Shown here: one piece after another, positions 30,872 through 39,774 of the stretch
Layout: the number at the start of each line of letters is the position of its first letter
Numbering within the stretch: position 1 is the first letter of the stretch
Source of the DNA: Fuerstiella sp.
GTDB lineage: Bacteria > Planctomycetota > Planctomycetia > Planctomycetales > Planctomycetaceae
DNA: 39,819 bases
Direction: 5' to 3'
Assembly: GCA_014238335.1 (NCBI GenBank)
Contig: JABABI010000065.1
Span: 1 to 39,819 of the forward strand
Translations under genes and position numbers: made by a program
The notes under the pieces: model-generated
Told to the model about the DNA's origin: nothing
The model's database searches: none
What the model saw: only the letters and a program-made list of their open reading frames with translations

Positions 30872-33832
30872 ATGAGCGAGAAGTCTCGACAACTCGAATC
30901 GATTGTCTTTGGCGTCATTTGCGCAGTCATCACGTACTTGCCGGTCTGCGTTGCTGACGATGCAGAAGGAATTGCGTTCTTCGAAGCTCGAATCCGGCCG
31001 GTGCTGATCAAGCATTGCTACAGTTGTCATTCAGTGAAGGCCAGGGAAGTGAAGGGCAGCCTGCTGGTTGACAGTGCTGGTGGTCTCCTGAAAGGCGGTG
31101 ATTCCGGAACAGCCCTTGTCGCCGGTAAACCAGAAGTGAGTCTGTTGGTTGAAGCGCTGCGTCACGAGAGTCTGGAAATGCCGCCGGCGGAGCGTCTGCC
31201 TGAGAAGGTCATCCGGGACTTCGAAAAATGGGTCGCCATGGGCGCTCCGGATCCCCGCACGGACGAAGTCACTCACAGTTCCGCCAGAACGATCGACATT
31301 GAAGCCGGGCGAAAATTCTGGGCGTTTCAGCCTGTGCTGGATCACGAGCCGCCATTGGAGGGAAGATCCCCGGCCACAGCGAAGTCGCCAATCGATGCCT
31401 TCGTCGACGATCGCCTGGTACAGGCCGGGCTGCAGCCTTTACCACCGGCTGGTGCAGAAACGATCATTCGTCGGATCTTCTTCGACCTGACCGGGCTTCC
31501 GCCTTTGGCCGACGACCTGCACGAGTTCGTGGGCGATGCGTCCCCGACGCTATACTCCGCCATGGTGGATCGGCTGCTGCAGTCTCCTCAGTTCGGTGTG
31601 CACTGGGGCCGCCACTGGCTGGATGTGGCTCGTTATGCGGACTCCAACGGTGGCGACTTTAACGCCACCTTTCACAACGCGTGGCGGTATCGCGACTATG
31701 TTGTTGCTGCGATGAACAACGACAAACCGTTTGACCATTTTGTTCGCGAACAGATTGCCGGCGACCTGCTGCCGTTTGTATCCGACGCACAGCGGACCGA
31801 ACAGATGATCGCGACCGGCTTTCTGATGGTCGGCACCAAGATGCTGAGCGAACGTGACAAAGTTAAGCTGCAGATGGACGTTGTGGACGAGCAGATCAAC
31901 ACGGTGGGCGCCGCGTTTATGGGCATGACGCTCGGTTGTGCTCGCTGCCACGACCACAAGTTCGACCCGATACCGACGAACGACTACTACGCACTGGCCG
32001 GAATCTTTCGCAGCACGCGGACACTGGAAGGTGAAAGTCAGAAGTATGTGTCGACGTGGCTGCGTACGCCGTTGCCTGCTGACCCCGAGCATGCGGCTGT
32101 GTTGAAGGAACACGATTCTCGACAGAAGGAGCTTGAAGCCCGTCTGAAGAAACAGGACAAGCTGCTGGCGGATTTGAAGATGCAGTCGGCCGTCGACAGT
32201 CGCCTGATCGTTGACGATGCTGCCGCGAAGCTCATCGGTGACTGGAAGTCTTCAACACTGACGCCACGCTTTATCGGCAAGGGATATATTCACGACGACA
32301 GGAAAGGTAAGGGCGAAAAGTCTGTTGAGTTTTCATGGAAGGTGCCGAAGTCCGCCACTTATGAAGTTCGCCTTTCCTACACGTCCGGCAGCACTCGAGC
32401 CAGCAATGTACCTGTGACCGTCAGCTTTGACGGGGGCAAAGAAACTGTCAGGCTGGACCAGACAGAGTTTCCGCCCCTGGATGAAAAGTTCGCCGCCATC
32501 GGACGATTTGCGTTTGACACTGCTCAGGCCGCATCGGTGACCGTCTCGAACACCGGCACGGAAGGATTCGTCATCGTGGATGCTGTTCAGTTTGTCGAAG
32601 TTGACGGCGCGGGCAGCGTGGTCGCTCCTGACGAGGAAGTGCTCAGTCAGCGATCTGCTGCTGAACTCACGAAACAGAATGAAGCTGTCGAATTACTCAG
32701 GCAGAAGCTCAAACAGCTGAAGAAGAATGCACCGCCGGACCTGCCCAAAGCGATCGCCGCCGGAGAATTACTGACAGTTGGTGATTGCGAAATCTGTATT
32801 CGCGGTGAACACAGCAATCCGGGGGCGAAAATTCCTCGCGGATTCCTGCAGGTTGCGGTGAGAAATGCTGTACCGTCGATTACAGAGAATCAGAGCGGAC
32901 GGAAGGAACTGGCGGACTGGATTACCGACGCTGAACATCCGCTGACGGCGCGAGTGATCGTGAATCGAGTGTGGTCTCACCTGTTGGGCGAAGGCATCGT
33001 TCGCAGCGTTGACAACTTCGGTGAACTTGGGGAGCGTCCGACTCACCCGCAGCTGCTCGATCATCTTGCGGCACGGTTCGTCACGCCGGCCGGTGAAACG
33101 ACAAAGCAGGGGGCCGCCGGATTTGGCTGGTCGATCAAGTCACTGATTCGCGAAATTGTGCTCAGTCAGGTTTATCTGAGAAGCAGTCTGTATGACGAGG
33201 CATCGTGGCAACTGGATCCGGATAATCGCCTGCTGTGGAAAGCACAGCGGCGACGACTGACGGCAGAATCGCTGCGTGACGCCATGCTGAAGATCAGCGG
33301 TACGCTGGATCTGTCTTCCGGTGGTTCGCCGGTGCAGGGGGCCGGCACACTCGTCAGGTCGAACAGTGTCAATGATGAGGGCTACCAGAGCAGAGAAACC
33401 GTTCGACGCAGTGTCTATCTGCCGATCATTCGTAACGAGCTGCCGTCAATCCTGACGGCGTTTGATTTCGCGGACCCGGATCTTGTTGTCGGAAAACGTG
33501 CGGTGACGAACGTTCCCGCACAGGCGTTGCTGCTGATGAACAGCCCGTTCGTCATGGATCGTGCCCAACAGACCGCTGAGCGGCTGTGCACGGATCGGTC
33601 GCAGACAGTGCGCAACCTCATCGATCAGACTTACAGGATTGTGCTGTCGCGCACCGTTGCTCCGGAAGAACTTCAGCGAGCGTTAAGATTTTTGAGAATC
33701 AGCGATCCGGGAAAAACGATCGATGCCGCAGATAAAGCAGACGCCGCGACATCGTCTGAACTGATCAGCACACGTTTGTCGCGTTTTGTGCACGTGCTGT
33801 TTGCTTCGACCGAATTTCGCATGTTGAACTGA
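30872..33832 (+). CDS. PSCyt1-DUF1549-DUF1553 protein with Golvesin-like inserted domain
   Basis: 986-residue exported protein. A hydrophobic signal (IVFGVICAVITYLPVCVA, residues 11-28) precedes PSCyt1 with CxxCH (CYSCH, 49-53). DUF1549 carries FDLTGLPPLADDL, FGVHWGRHWLDVARYADSNGG and CARCH (356-360). A coiled-coil-prone segment (about 400-455) is followed by a beta domain at about 460-580 (WKVPKSATYEVRLSYTSGSTRASNVPVTV, ending FVIVDAVQFVEV) that looks like a Golvesin/CBM-like module. DUF1553 then follows: HPLTARVIVNRVWSHLLGEG, SVDNFGELGERPTHPQLLDHLA, RRLTAESLRDAMLKISGTLD and RSVYLPIIRNELP. ATG 30872 is chosen over 30815 because the signal peptide begins there; the ribosome site is poor. It is paired with the DUF1501 gene 26 nt downstream. 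Confidence 0.92.
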   Translation: MSEKSRQLESIVFGVICAVITYLPVCVADDAEGIAFFEARIRPVLIKHCYSCHSVKAREVKGSLLVDSAGGLLKGGDSGTALVAGKPEVSLLVEALRHESLEMPPAERLPEKVIRDFEKWVAMGAPDPRTDEVTHSSARTIDIEAGRKFWAFQPVLDHEPPLEGRSPATAKSPIDAFVDDRLVQAGLQPLPPAGAETIIRRIFFDLTGLPPLADDLHEFVGDASPTLYSAMVDRLLQSPQFGVHWGRHWLDVARYADSNGGDFNATFHNAWRYRDYVVAAMNNDKPFDHFVREQIAGDLLPFVSDAQRTEQMIATGFLMVGTKMLSERDKVKLQMDVVDEQINTVGAAFMGMTLGCARCHDHKFDPIPTNDYYALAGIFRSTRTLEGESQKYVSTWLRTPLPADPEHAAVLKEHDSRQKELEARLKKQDKLLADLKMQSAVDSRLIVDDAAAKLIGDWKSSTLTPRFIGKGYIHDDRKGKGEKSVEFSWKVPKSATYEVRLSYTSGSTRASNVPVTVSFDGGKETVRLDQTEFPPLDEKFAAIGRFAFDTAQAASVTVSNTGTEGFVIVDAVQFVEVDGAGSVVAPDEEVLSQRSAAELTKQNEAVELLRQKLKQLKKNAPPDLPKAIAAGELLTVGDCEICIRGEHSNPGAKIPRGFLQVAVRNAVPSITENQSGRKELADWITDAEHPLTARVIVNRVWSHLLGEGIVRSVDNFGELGERPTHPQLLDHLAARFVTPAGETTKQGAAGFGWSIKSLIREIVLSQVYLRSSLYDEASWQLDPDNRLLWKAQRRRLTAESLRDAMLKISGTLDLSSGGSPVQGAGTLVRSNSVNDEGYQSRETVRRSVYLPIIRNELPSILTAFDFADPDLVVGKRAVTNVPAQALLLMNSPFVMDRAQQTAERLCTDRSQTVRNLIDQTYRIVLSRTVAPEELQRALRFLRISDPGKTIDAADKADAATSSELISTRLSRFVHVLFASTEFRMLN

Positions 33833-33858
33833 ACGAAACTGGTTTCGGAATCAGGCCT

Positions 33859-35247
33859 ATGTCCAGCCGCCATCAATTGTCCCGCCGCAACGCACTTCGG
33901 ACGTCCGTTGCGTCGCTGGCTGGAATTGCCCTCGGTGGCATGGGCACAGCGAACGCTGCCCTGCCGGCAGTCGGTGTGCAGCAGTTGCCGGATCATACGC
34001 CGCGGGCCAAACGAGTCATCTTTCTGTTCATGCATGGCGGCCCCAGTCAGGTGGATACGTTTGATTACAAGCCGCAATTGGCCGTGGATGATGGCAGGGA
34101 ACTGCCGTTCAAGGCTGCCAGTAATATCGATGCTGTGCCGAAGCTGCTGAAGTCGCCGTGGCGATTTCGTCGGCACGGAGCAAGCGGCGGCTGGGTGTCG
34201 GAACTGCTGCCGCACATGGCGAAACATATCGACGATTTGTGCGTCATTCGTTCGATGTACAGCCGAGGCCAGTCGCACGGTCAGGCGGTCAGTATGATGC
34301 ACACCGGCAGCGACAGCCTTGTGCGCCCTTCCGTGGGAGCGTGGGTTTCCTACGGGCTCGGCACGGAGAATTCGGACCTGCCAGCGTTTATGTCCATCAG
34401 CCCGGCCAGCGGTCACGGCGGTCCCCGCAACTACGGCTGCGCCTTTCTGCCTGCCACTCATCAGGCCACGGCGATCGGCAACTCGGGGAAGCTTGGCGAT
34501 GCGAAGATTCCGTTTCTGGGCAATGACCGTCTGGCGGCAGACGAGCAGTCAGAACAGCTGAAACTGCTGAACGCAATCAACCAGGATCATCTGGCGAAGG
34601 CTCAGCGAGACAGACAGATTCAGGGAGCGATTGAATCGTTCAACCTGGCCTTCCGCATGCAGTCTGCCGCTCCTGAGGTACTGGATCTGTCGCGTGAGCC
34701 CGGTCACCTTCAGCAGGCGTACGGTATTGGCACGCAGGAAACTGACAACTTCGGTCGGCAGTGTCTGCTGGCAAGACGTCTGGTGGAAGCCGGCGTCCGC
34801 TACGTTGAAGTGTCCACGGGTAACGTTTGGGATCAGCACAGCAATCTTTACAGCGGCCACGAAAAGAATTCGCTGGCGACCGATCAGCCGGTTGCGGCTC
34901 TCTTGGCCGATTTGAAGTCACGTGGCATGCTGGATGATACGCTGGTTGTTTGGGGCGGGGAATTCGGACGTACGCCAATCGTGCAGGGCAGCAACGGTCG
35001 GGACCACAATCCGCAGGGCTTTACGACCGTTCTTGCTGGTGGTGGCATCAAGGGAGGCATCGCTCACGGCAACACTGACGAATACGGCTATTACGCGGTG
35101 GAAGATCGAGTGCACGTTCATGATCTGCACGCCACGATGCTGCATCAACTGGGCATGGACCACACGAAACTCACCTATCGCTATTCCGGCCGCGATTTCA
35201 GGCTGACGGATGTCTATGGCAACGTGGTGCACGACATTTTGGCGTAG
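33859..35247 (+). CDS. DUF1501 family protein with Tat signal (second copy)
   Basis: 462-residue DUF1501 protein. A twin-arginine signal (Arg9-Arg10 in SRRNALRTSVASLAGIALGG) suggests Tat export. Motifs match the family consensus: VIFLFMHGGPSQVDTFDYKPQL, WRFRRHGASGGWVSELLPHMAKHIDDLCVIRS in parts, VWDQHSNL, LVVWGGEFGRTPIVQ, GRDHNPQGFTTVLAGGGIKGG, HDLHATMLHQLGMDHTKLTYRYSGRDFRLTDV. These are closer to consensus than in the copy at 23725. It is probably co-transcribed with the preceding PSCyt1 gene. The family fold resembles phosphatases and sulfatases; no substrate can be assigned. It converges on the leftward DUF454 gene with a 42-nt gap. Confidence 0.93.
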   Translation: MSSRHQLSRRNALRTSVASLAGIALGGMGTANAALPAVGVQQLPDHTPRAKRVIFLFMHGGPSQVDTFDYKPQLAVDDGRELPFKAASNIDAVPKLLKSPWRFRRHGASGGWVSELLPHMAKHIDDLCVIRSMYSRGQSHGQAVSMMHTGSDSLVRPSVGAWVSYGLGTENSDLPAFMSISPASGHGGPRNYGCAFLPATHQATAIGNSGKLGDAKIPFLGNDRLAADEQSEQLKLLNAINQDHLAKAQRDRQIQGAIESFNLAFRMQSAAPEVLDLSREPGHLQQAYGIGTQETDNFGRQCLLARRLVEAGVRYVEVSTGNVWDQHSNLYSGHEKNSLATDQPVAALLADLKSRGMLDDTLVVWGGEFGRTPIVQGSNGRDHNPQGFTTVLAGGGIKGGIAHGNTDEYGYYAVEDRVHVHDLHATMLHQLGMDHTKLTYRYSGRDFRLTDVYGNVVHDILA

Positions 35248-35289
35248 ATCAGTCACTTGTTTGCGTGAAGAATACTGCCGTGTGGAATG

Positions 35290-35697
35290 TCACGACTGAG
35301 GCGTTGAGGGAAGTCGGACGATCACAGTAAGGCCGATGGAAGCAAGGAGAATGACCGTCAGTCTGATCGCGAGTGAAGACGGGGAAAAATAGATTGCTGC
35401 AGCAACCGCAAGGACCACGCAGACGATGGCCTGACTCTTGACGTCCTTGCGGACACCACGGTGTTCCTGCCAGTCGGTCAGGATAGGCCCGAAAAATCGT
35501 GAACGCAGAAGCGCGGCATTTACACGTGGCGATGATCGGGCCAGAAAAAAACTTGTCAGCAACAGAAAAGGTGTCGTCGGCAGTCCCGGTAGAATGGCTC
35601 CCAGGACTCCCAGCACAAAGAAGAATCCGGACAGAGCCAGAAACAACAACTTCTTCCAGCCAGTGACAACGGGGCGATCGGGCGACGGCGAGTGCAT
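35290..35697 (-). CDS. DUF454 (YbaN-like) inner-membrane protein
   Basis: 135-residue membrane protein. The family signature GWKKLLFLALSGFFFVLGVLGAILPGLPTTPFLLLTSFFLARSSPR covers the first helices; ADWQEHRG-like sequence (LTDWQEHRGVRKDVKSQA) follows, then two further hydrophobic helices. This matches the YbaN family. Its role is not established. It lies on the minus strand downstream of the formylglycine-generating enzyme gene with a gap of 52 nt and could be co-transcribed with it. Confidence 0.88.
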   Translation of the reverse strand: MHSPSPDRPVVTGWKKLLFLALSGFFFVLGVLGAILPGLPTTPFLLLTSFFLARSSPRVNAALLRSRFFGPILTDWQEHRGVRKDVKSQAIVCVVLAVAAAIYFSPSSLAIRLTVILLASIGLTVIVRLPSTPQS

Positions 35698-35749
35698 GCA
35701 GGGTAACTGTGCTGGATCCGCGGCGGAAAGTTCTACACAAGGTCCGGCA

Positions 35750-37045
35750 TCAGGGAGCGGACGCTGTCACCGAATTCACAACGCACCGAAATCCGGTGTG
35801 AAAGGCTCCCGTGTCTTCTTCACCCTTCATGCGAGCGCTGATGCGGTAGCCGATACAGTATTGGTCGCTGCACATGAAACTTCCACCCCGCTGGACTCGC
35901 TTGATGACGCCCGGTTCCTGGGGATCGAAGCTGCTGTCGGGGCCGGCAGGATTGTGCACAGGGCTGACCGCGTAATACTCGGGCTGATAGTAATCGGCGC
36001 ACCACTCCCAGACGTTGCCGCTCAGATCAAACAGGCCGTAGTCGTTGGCCGGGAACGATCCGACCGGGGCTGTGCGCGTGAAGCCGTCTTCGGACGTGTC
36101 TTCAATCGGGAAGGTTCCCTGCCAGATGTTGTGCAGCCACTTGCCGTCGGGATTTCGATTGTTGCCCCACGGATAGAACTCACCGTCGCGGCCGCCACGA
36201 ATGGCGTACTCCCACTGAGCTTCCGTTGGTAATGTCTTGCCCGCCCAGTCGCAGTAAGCTTTGGCGTCCAGCCAGCTGACGTGGACCACCGGGTGATCAA
36301 TGCGGTCTGCAATACTGCTATCCGGACCCTCAGGATGTTTCCAGTCGGCTCCCAGCGTGTATTGCCACCAGCTGTACGCTCCTTTTTCCGGATCGATGTC
36401 ATCGCGGCTCTCCAGCTGCAGACTGCAGATCGAACCTGGCTTGTTGAATTCCTCCAGAATTGCAATGTCATCCAGCCCTGATCCTTTTTGAATGCTCCGC
36501 AGTTCCGGCTTGCGTTCCGGCAGAGTCACGTAGCCGGTGGCATTAACGAATTCCCTGAACTGACGGTTGGTGACTTCGGTCGCGTCCATCCAGAAGCCGT
36601 CAATAGCGATGGGATGCGGCGGCATTTCGTCAGGGGGGCCGGCGTCATTGCCCATCACGGCAACTCCGCCGGGGACCCACACCATTCCCTTTCGTCTCTC
36701 GGAATTTCTGTGAACATCGGCTGGCGCATCTGTTTGCAGTGCCTTGATGACCGCTGCAGGTACCTTCGTCTTGATCGCTGCCACAACGGCCGGGTTGTGC
36801 AGGTCGGACTTGTTGTTGACGGTGGGGCGGGGCAGTCCGAGTGCGTTGCAGGCCGTTGCTGGTTCGGTTGCTGTTTCAATGATTTCCGGAGCTTCGTCGA
36901 TATCGGTGCCGGGCGTTTCGGTTGTTTCTGCCACTGCAATCGGCGGAGCAGGGCGGTCCTTGGAAGATTCGGAGGTCAGTACGGCGCCGACGAATCCCGC
37001 AACGGCGACGGCGAGAACGATCAGGGCGGGGAAGAGATTCTTCAT
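35750..37045 (-). CDS. Formylglycine-generating enzyme family protein with both active-site cysteines
   Basis: 431-residue protein with an N-terminal membrane anchor or signal (LFPALIVLAVAVAGFVGAVL), a proline/glutamate-rich linker of about 80 residues, then a full FGE-sulfatase domain. Domain motifs are GMVWVPGGVAVMGND, IDGFWMDATEVTNRQFREFV, HPVVHVSWLDAKAYCDWAGKTLPTEAQWEYA, FYPWGN, YGLFDLSGNVWEWCADYY, and RGGSFMCSDQYCIGYRISAR. Cys392 and Cys397 match the spacing of the catalytic pair in bona fide formylglycine-generating enzymes, which oxidise a sulfatase active-site cysteine to formylglycine. Many family members lack this pair. A sulfatase-maturing role outside the cytoplasm is therefore likely. 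No sulfatase gene lies in the window. Confidence 0.9.
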   Translation of the reverse strand: MKNLFPALIVLAVAVAGFVGAVLTSESSKDRPAPPIAVAETTETPGTDIDEAPEIIETATEPATACNALGLPRPTVNNKSDLHNPAVVAAIKTKVPAAVIKALQTDAPADVHRNSERRKGMVWVPGGVAVMGNDAGPPDEMPPHPIAIDGFWMDATEVTNRQFREFVNATGYVTLPERKPELRSIQKGSGLDDIAILEEFNKPGSICSLQLESRDDIDPEKGAYSWWQYTLGADWKHPEGPDSSIADRIDHPVVHVSWLDAKAYCDWAGKTLPTEAQWEYAIRGGRDGEFYPWGNNRNPDGKWLHNIWQGTFPIEDTSEDGFTRTAPVGSFPANDYGLFDLSGNVWEWCADYYQPEYYAVSPVHNPAGPDSSFDPQEPGVIKRVQRGGSFMCSDQYCIGYRISARMKGEEDTGAFHTGFRCVVNSVTASAP

Positions 37046-37267
37046 GTCGACATCATCTTGAAGGCTAGAGCAGTTTACTTATTGTGGTGCACGATACTGG
37101 CTCGTGGGAGTATAGAAACTGCTATTGAACAACGTTCTTCGCGGCCACAAGTCAGCGTGAAACGCTGTCATGGTACCGCTGCTGCACCAGTCTGTAGGCA
37201 GCGTCCTGGATTCCGGAAGTGACTGACTTGCTGCCTGCACTTATCGTCTGCAGAACTGGTCGAATTA

Positions 37268-38158
37268 TCAATCGCCGGTCTGAGGAATCAACGTTTTCAG
37301 ATAAGAAACGCCGCGGCGGACGTCGTCGGCACGGGTTTCTCCTCCTGCCCGCTCTACGCAGATCCACCCATTATAGTCGGCTTCCGCCAGAGTTGGCAGC
37401 AATTCCATCCAATCAACTACTCCGTCTCCCACGCCAACCTCGACTCCGGCTCCGTCGACATCCCGCACAGCGTCTCGGGCTCGGATGTAACCGAAGTGCT
37501 GGTAAAGGTCGCGATAGGTACTCGTGACACTGGCGCCGGTCATGACGGCCGTGGCCGGATCAAGAACGATGTTCAGCGGCCCCGTATGAACTTCGGCCAG
37601 CAGACGTGTAATGAGCCGCAGGTCGTAGCTGGCCAGTAGCAGATTCAGCACACAGCCAACATGATTGCCGTGCCGGGCGAGGTCATTCAGGATCTCGCAC
37701 AGCAGTGAAAACTCCGCTGCCGGCGACCCTGCGGCAGCGGCCGATTGTGTTGCCAGGGAAAACGGATTAGCCTGCTCATCGATGCCGACCGTGGCTGAAC
37801 TCACAGCTTCAGATTCCACATCGGGATCAGGAATGCGGCCACAACGAATCAGTAATTCGCTGGTCGACAACTTGCGTGCCAGCGACATCGATTTACGAAT
37901 GACTTCGATTCGTGGCTCAAGATACTCCGGATCGTGGAGAGCGTGCCGAGTCGGACAGGACAGGCCGGCGACTTGTAGTTGGCGTTCTTTGACGTACAGC
38001 AGCACCTGACGCAGCGAGCTTTCTGTGACTTCGGCGGCAGGAACTTCTGATCGAGTATTCAGCCTTACACCACCGACTTCGCAGGTGGCCGCCAGTCCAA
38101 TGGCTTTCTTGAGCGATGAGGCAAAGTCTTCGGTTGCAACTGCCAGTCGAAGTGACAT
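37268..38158 (-). CDS. TIM-barrel sugar phosphate isomerase/epimerase-like protein
   Basis: 296-residue protein of the xylose-isomerase-like/AP endonuclease 2 TIM-barrel superfamily. Markers are MSLRLAVATEDFASSLKKAI, VAGLSCPTRHALHDPEYLEPRI, LNIVLDPATAVMTGAS, GYIRARDAV and VGVGDGVVDWMELLPTLAEADYNGWICVERAGG at the C-terminus. Metal-ligand Glu/Asp/His positions are only partly visible. ATG 38158 is chosen because the family starts MxxRLAxxT; the frame is open to 38203, but those 15 residues look unlike family. It is divergent from the Nif3-like gene. No substrate can be assigned. Confidence 0.8.
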   Translation of the reverse strand: MSLRLAVATEDFASSLKKAIGLAATCEVGGVRLNTRSEVPAAEVTESSLRQVLLYVKERQLQVAGLSCPTRHALHDPEYLEPRIEVIRKSMSLARKLSTSELLIRCGRIPDPDVESEAVSSATVGIDEQANPFSLATQSAAAAGSPAAEFSLLCEILNDLARHGNHVGCVLNLLLASYDLRLITRLLAEVHTGPLNIVLDPATAVMTGASVTSTYRDLYQHFGYIRARDAVRDVDGAGVEVGVGDGVVDWMELLPTLAEADYNGWICVERAGGETRADDVRRGVSYLKTLIPQTGD

Positions 38159-38221
38159 GATCCGTTGGGTTCTGGTGAAAGTTTGTGAACTGGATAGCCA
38201 CATGATAACGCGGATCTGCTG

Positions 38222-39016
38222 ATGTCGACAGTTTCAGAAGTGATTGCCTTCCTTGAGAAGTTTGCTCCGCCGGCACTGGCGGAAGACTGGGATAACGTGG
38301 GCCTGCTGGTCGGTCGGCAGGCGGCGGAAGTCGCGCGAATCATGACGTGTCTCACTCTTACACCAGACGTTGCGTCGGAAGCAGTGCAGCAGGACGTGCA
38401 GTTGGTAGTGTCACATCACCCTGTGCTGTTTCGGGGCACAAAGAAGATTACGGATGCCACAAGCGAAGGCCGCATGTTGCTCGACCTGATCGAAAACGGA
38501 GTCTCGGTATTTAGTCCTCACACGTGTTTTGACAGTGCGGAACGGGGAATCAATCACCAGCTGGCAGAATCATTCGGGCTTTCTGAGATTCAGCCGCTGA
38601 GGCCTCACGTAAGTGTCGAAGGTCTGGGCAGCGGCCGTGTGGGCAGCCTGTCTCGGATTACACCGTTGACCGATTTTCTCGGAATGGTCCGTTCCGAGGT
38701 GGACACCGAATACTTGGAATTTACTGGTTCCATGGACGCACCAGTTTCGCGAGTTGCCGTGGCCTGTGGCGCTGCTGCAGAGTTTCTCGCAGACGCAATT
38801 CAGTGCGGGTGTGACACTTTTGTGACCGGCGAGGCGCGGTTCCACTCAGCGTTGGAAGCTCGAACACAGGGCATAAACATGGTTCTGCTAGGCCACTATG
38901 CCAGCGAGCGTCCGGCCGTTGTGCAGCTGGCGAAGACCCTGGCAGCCGAGTTTACCGATGTCGAAGTCTGTTCCAGCGGTGCCGAATCTGATCCTCTGTC
39001 GGTGTTTCTACAATGA
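38222..39016 (+). CDS. Nif3-like dinuclear metal-centre protein
   Basis: 264-residue Nif3/YbgI family protein, related to GTP cyclohydrolase I type 2-like proteins. The N-terminus reads FLEKFAPPALAEDWDNVGLLVGR, the family start. Metal-ligand positions are visible: His65-His66 (SHHPVLF), Asp104 in HTCFDSAERGINHQLAE, and His225 with Glu229 in GHYASE. Members form hexameric rings with a two-metal centre; the physiological role is unclear. The last 4 nt overlap the ATG of the DUF983 gene, so the two are coupled. No strong ribosome site precedes the ATG. Confidence 0.92.
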   Translation: MSTVSEVIAFLEKFAPPALAEDWDNVGLLVGRQAAEVARIMTCLTLTPDVASEAVQQDVQLVVSHHPVLFRGTKKITDATSEGRMLLDLIENGVSVFSPHTCFDSAERGINHQLAESFGLSEIQPLRPHVSVEGLGSGRVGSLSRITPLTDFLGMVRSEVDTEYLEFTGSMDAPVSRVAVACGAAAEFLADAIQCGCDTFVTGEARFHSALEARTQGINMVLLGHYASERPAVVQLAKTLAAEFTDVEVCSSGAESDPLSVFLQ

Positions 39017-39456
39017 GTGAAGACATCGACGATATTAGCAACCTGACTTTTCCGCAGGCCGTCGGTCGAGGGGGGACTCTACGGTGTCCAGCGTGTGGTG
39101 GTGGAAAGCTGTTTCACGGACTGTTACGGATGAGCAAGGCGTGTTCGGCCTGCGAATTCAGGTTCGAGCGTCCCCCTGGATACTTCCTCGGCTCGACTTA
39201 CATCAACTACGGTATTACAGCTGCGACGAGCACGGTCAGCTACGTGGTGCTGCATTTTGGTCTCGGATGCGCAAATGGGCAGTTGTTGCCTGGAATGGTG
39301 ACATTTATCCTGATTTTCCCTCTCGTTTTCTTTCGGTTCGCCCGATCATTGTGGCTGTCACTCGATTGTTACTTCGATCGAGTGGGTGCATCTGAGGCGA
39401 TGTCGGGATCTCGTCCGGCCGGGACCAGGGATCCGGACACGGTAGAACGGCGTTAG
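39013..39456 (+). CDS. DUF983 family membrane protein
   Basis: 147-residue protein. A zinc-ribbon-like N-terminal part has LRCPACGGGKLF and ACSACEFRF (two CxxC pairs), followed by RPPGYFLGSTYINYG and two hydrophobic helices (ATSTVSYVVLHFGL, GMVTFILIFPLVFFRFARSLWLSLDCYFD). This matches DUF983, a family of unknown role. It overlaps the Nif3-like gene by 4 nt and lies upstream of the 16S leader. Confidence 0.88.
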   Translation: MSEDIDDISNLTFPQAVGRGGTLRCPACGGGKLFHGLLRMSKACSACEFRFERPPGYFLGSTYINYGITAATSTVSYVVLHFGLGCANGQLLPGMVTFILIFPLVFFRFARSLWLSLDCYFDRVGASEAMSGSRPAGTRDPDTVERR

Positions 39457-39521
39457 GGGTTACCGAGCCCTCCGTCATTCATGTCAATGTCTGGAAGTCG
39501 CAGATAACGGCGATTGAGCAC

Positions 39522-39549
39522 TTGACATTGAAATCGACCTCGATAAACT
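39522..39549 (+). promoter_or_regulatory. Candidate rRNA promoter
   Basis: Perfect -35 TTGACA at 39522-39527, 16-nt spacer, and a TAAACT -10 at 39544-39549 (four of six consensus positions), about 225 nt before the 16S start. A second TTGACA at 39625 has no good -10 and may belong to a weaker promoter. Confidence 0.45.
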
Positions 39550-39682
39550 TCCCCGCTCGCTCGATTTTGAGGGCGACGCTTCGTCTACTGAGGCCTAAGC
39601 GCTTCAGGCACGAAGCACAGATCTTTGACAATTTGATTGAGATTGTGAGTCTGTGAGTTTTGGCTAACGCAAGCTGGTTCGC

Positions 39683-39694
39683 CGCTCTTTGACC
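39683..39694 (+). promoter_or_regulatory. boxA-like rRNA antitermination element
   Basis: CGCTCTTTGACC resembles the boxA core TGCTCTTTAACA and lies about 80 nt before 16S, the usual place for Nus-factor antitermination signals. Confidence 0.45.
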
Positions 39695-39774
39695 GGGGCG
39701 GCAAACAGGTATCACACTTTTCTTTTGTTTATAGCTGTCATTTCCTTTTCGGAGGGGATGGTAGTTAAAGCATA

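Larger units (their letters stand above)
39457..39774 (+). other. 16S rRNA leader/promoter region
   Basis: 318-nt stretch between the DUF983 gene and 16S rRNA. It holds two TTGACA boxes (39522-39527 and 39625-39630) and a boxA-like element near 39683. GCCGC (39681-39685) can pair with GCGGC (39698-39702), putting the boxA sequence in a loop. A minus-strand frame here has no protein features and is treated as chance. Processing stems that pair across 16S cannot be judged because the far side is outside the window. Confidence 0.6.

Noticed and set aside
36488..37222. Long plus-strand frame opposite the formylglycine-generating enzyme gene
   Set aside because: It lies antisense to a confident gene, and its composition (low-complexity glycine, arginine and cysteine) is that of a complementary-strand shadow.
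39479..39715. Minus-strand frame in the 16S leader
   Set aside because: It overlaps the rRNA promoter region and has no protein features.
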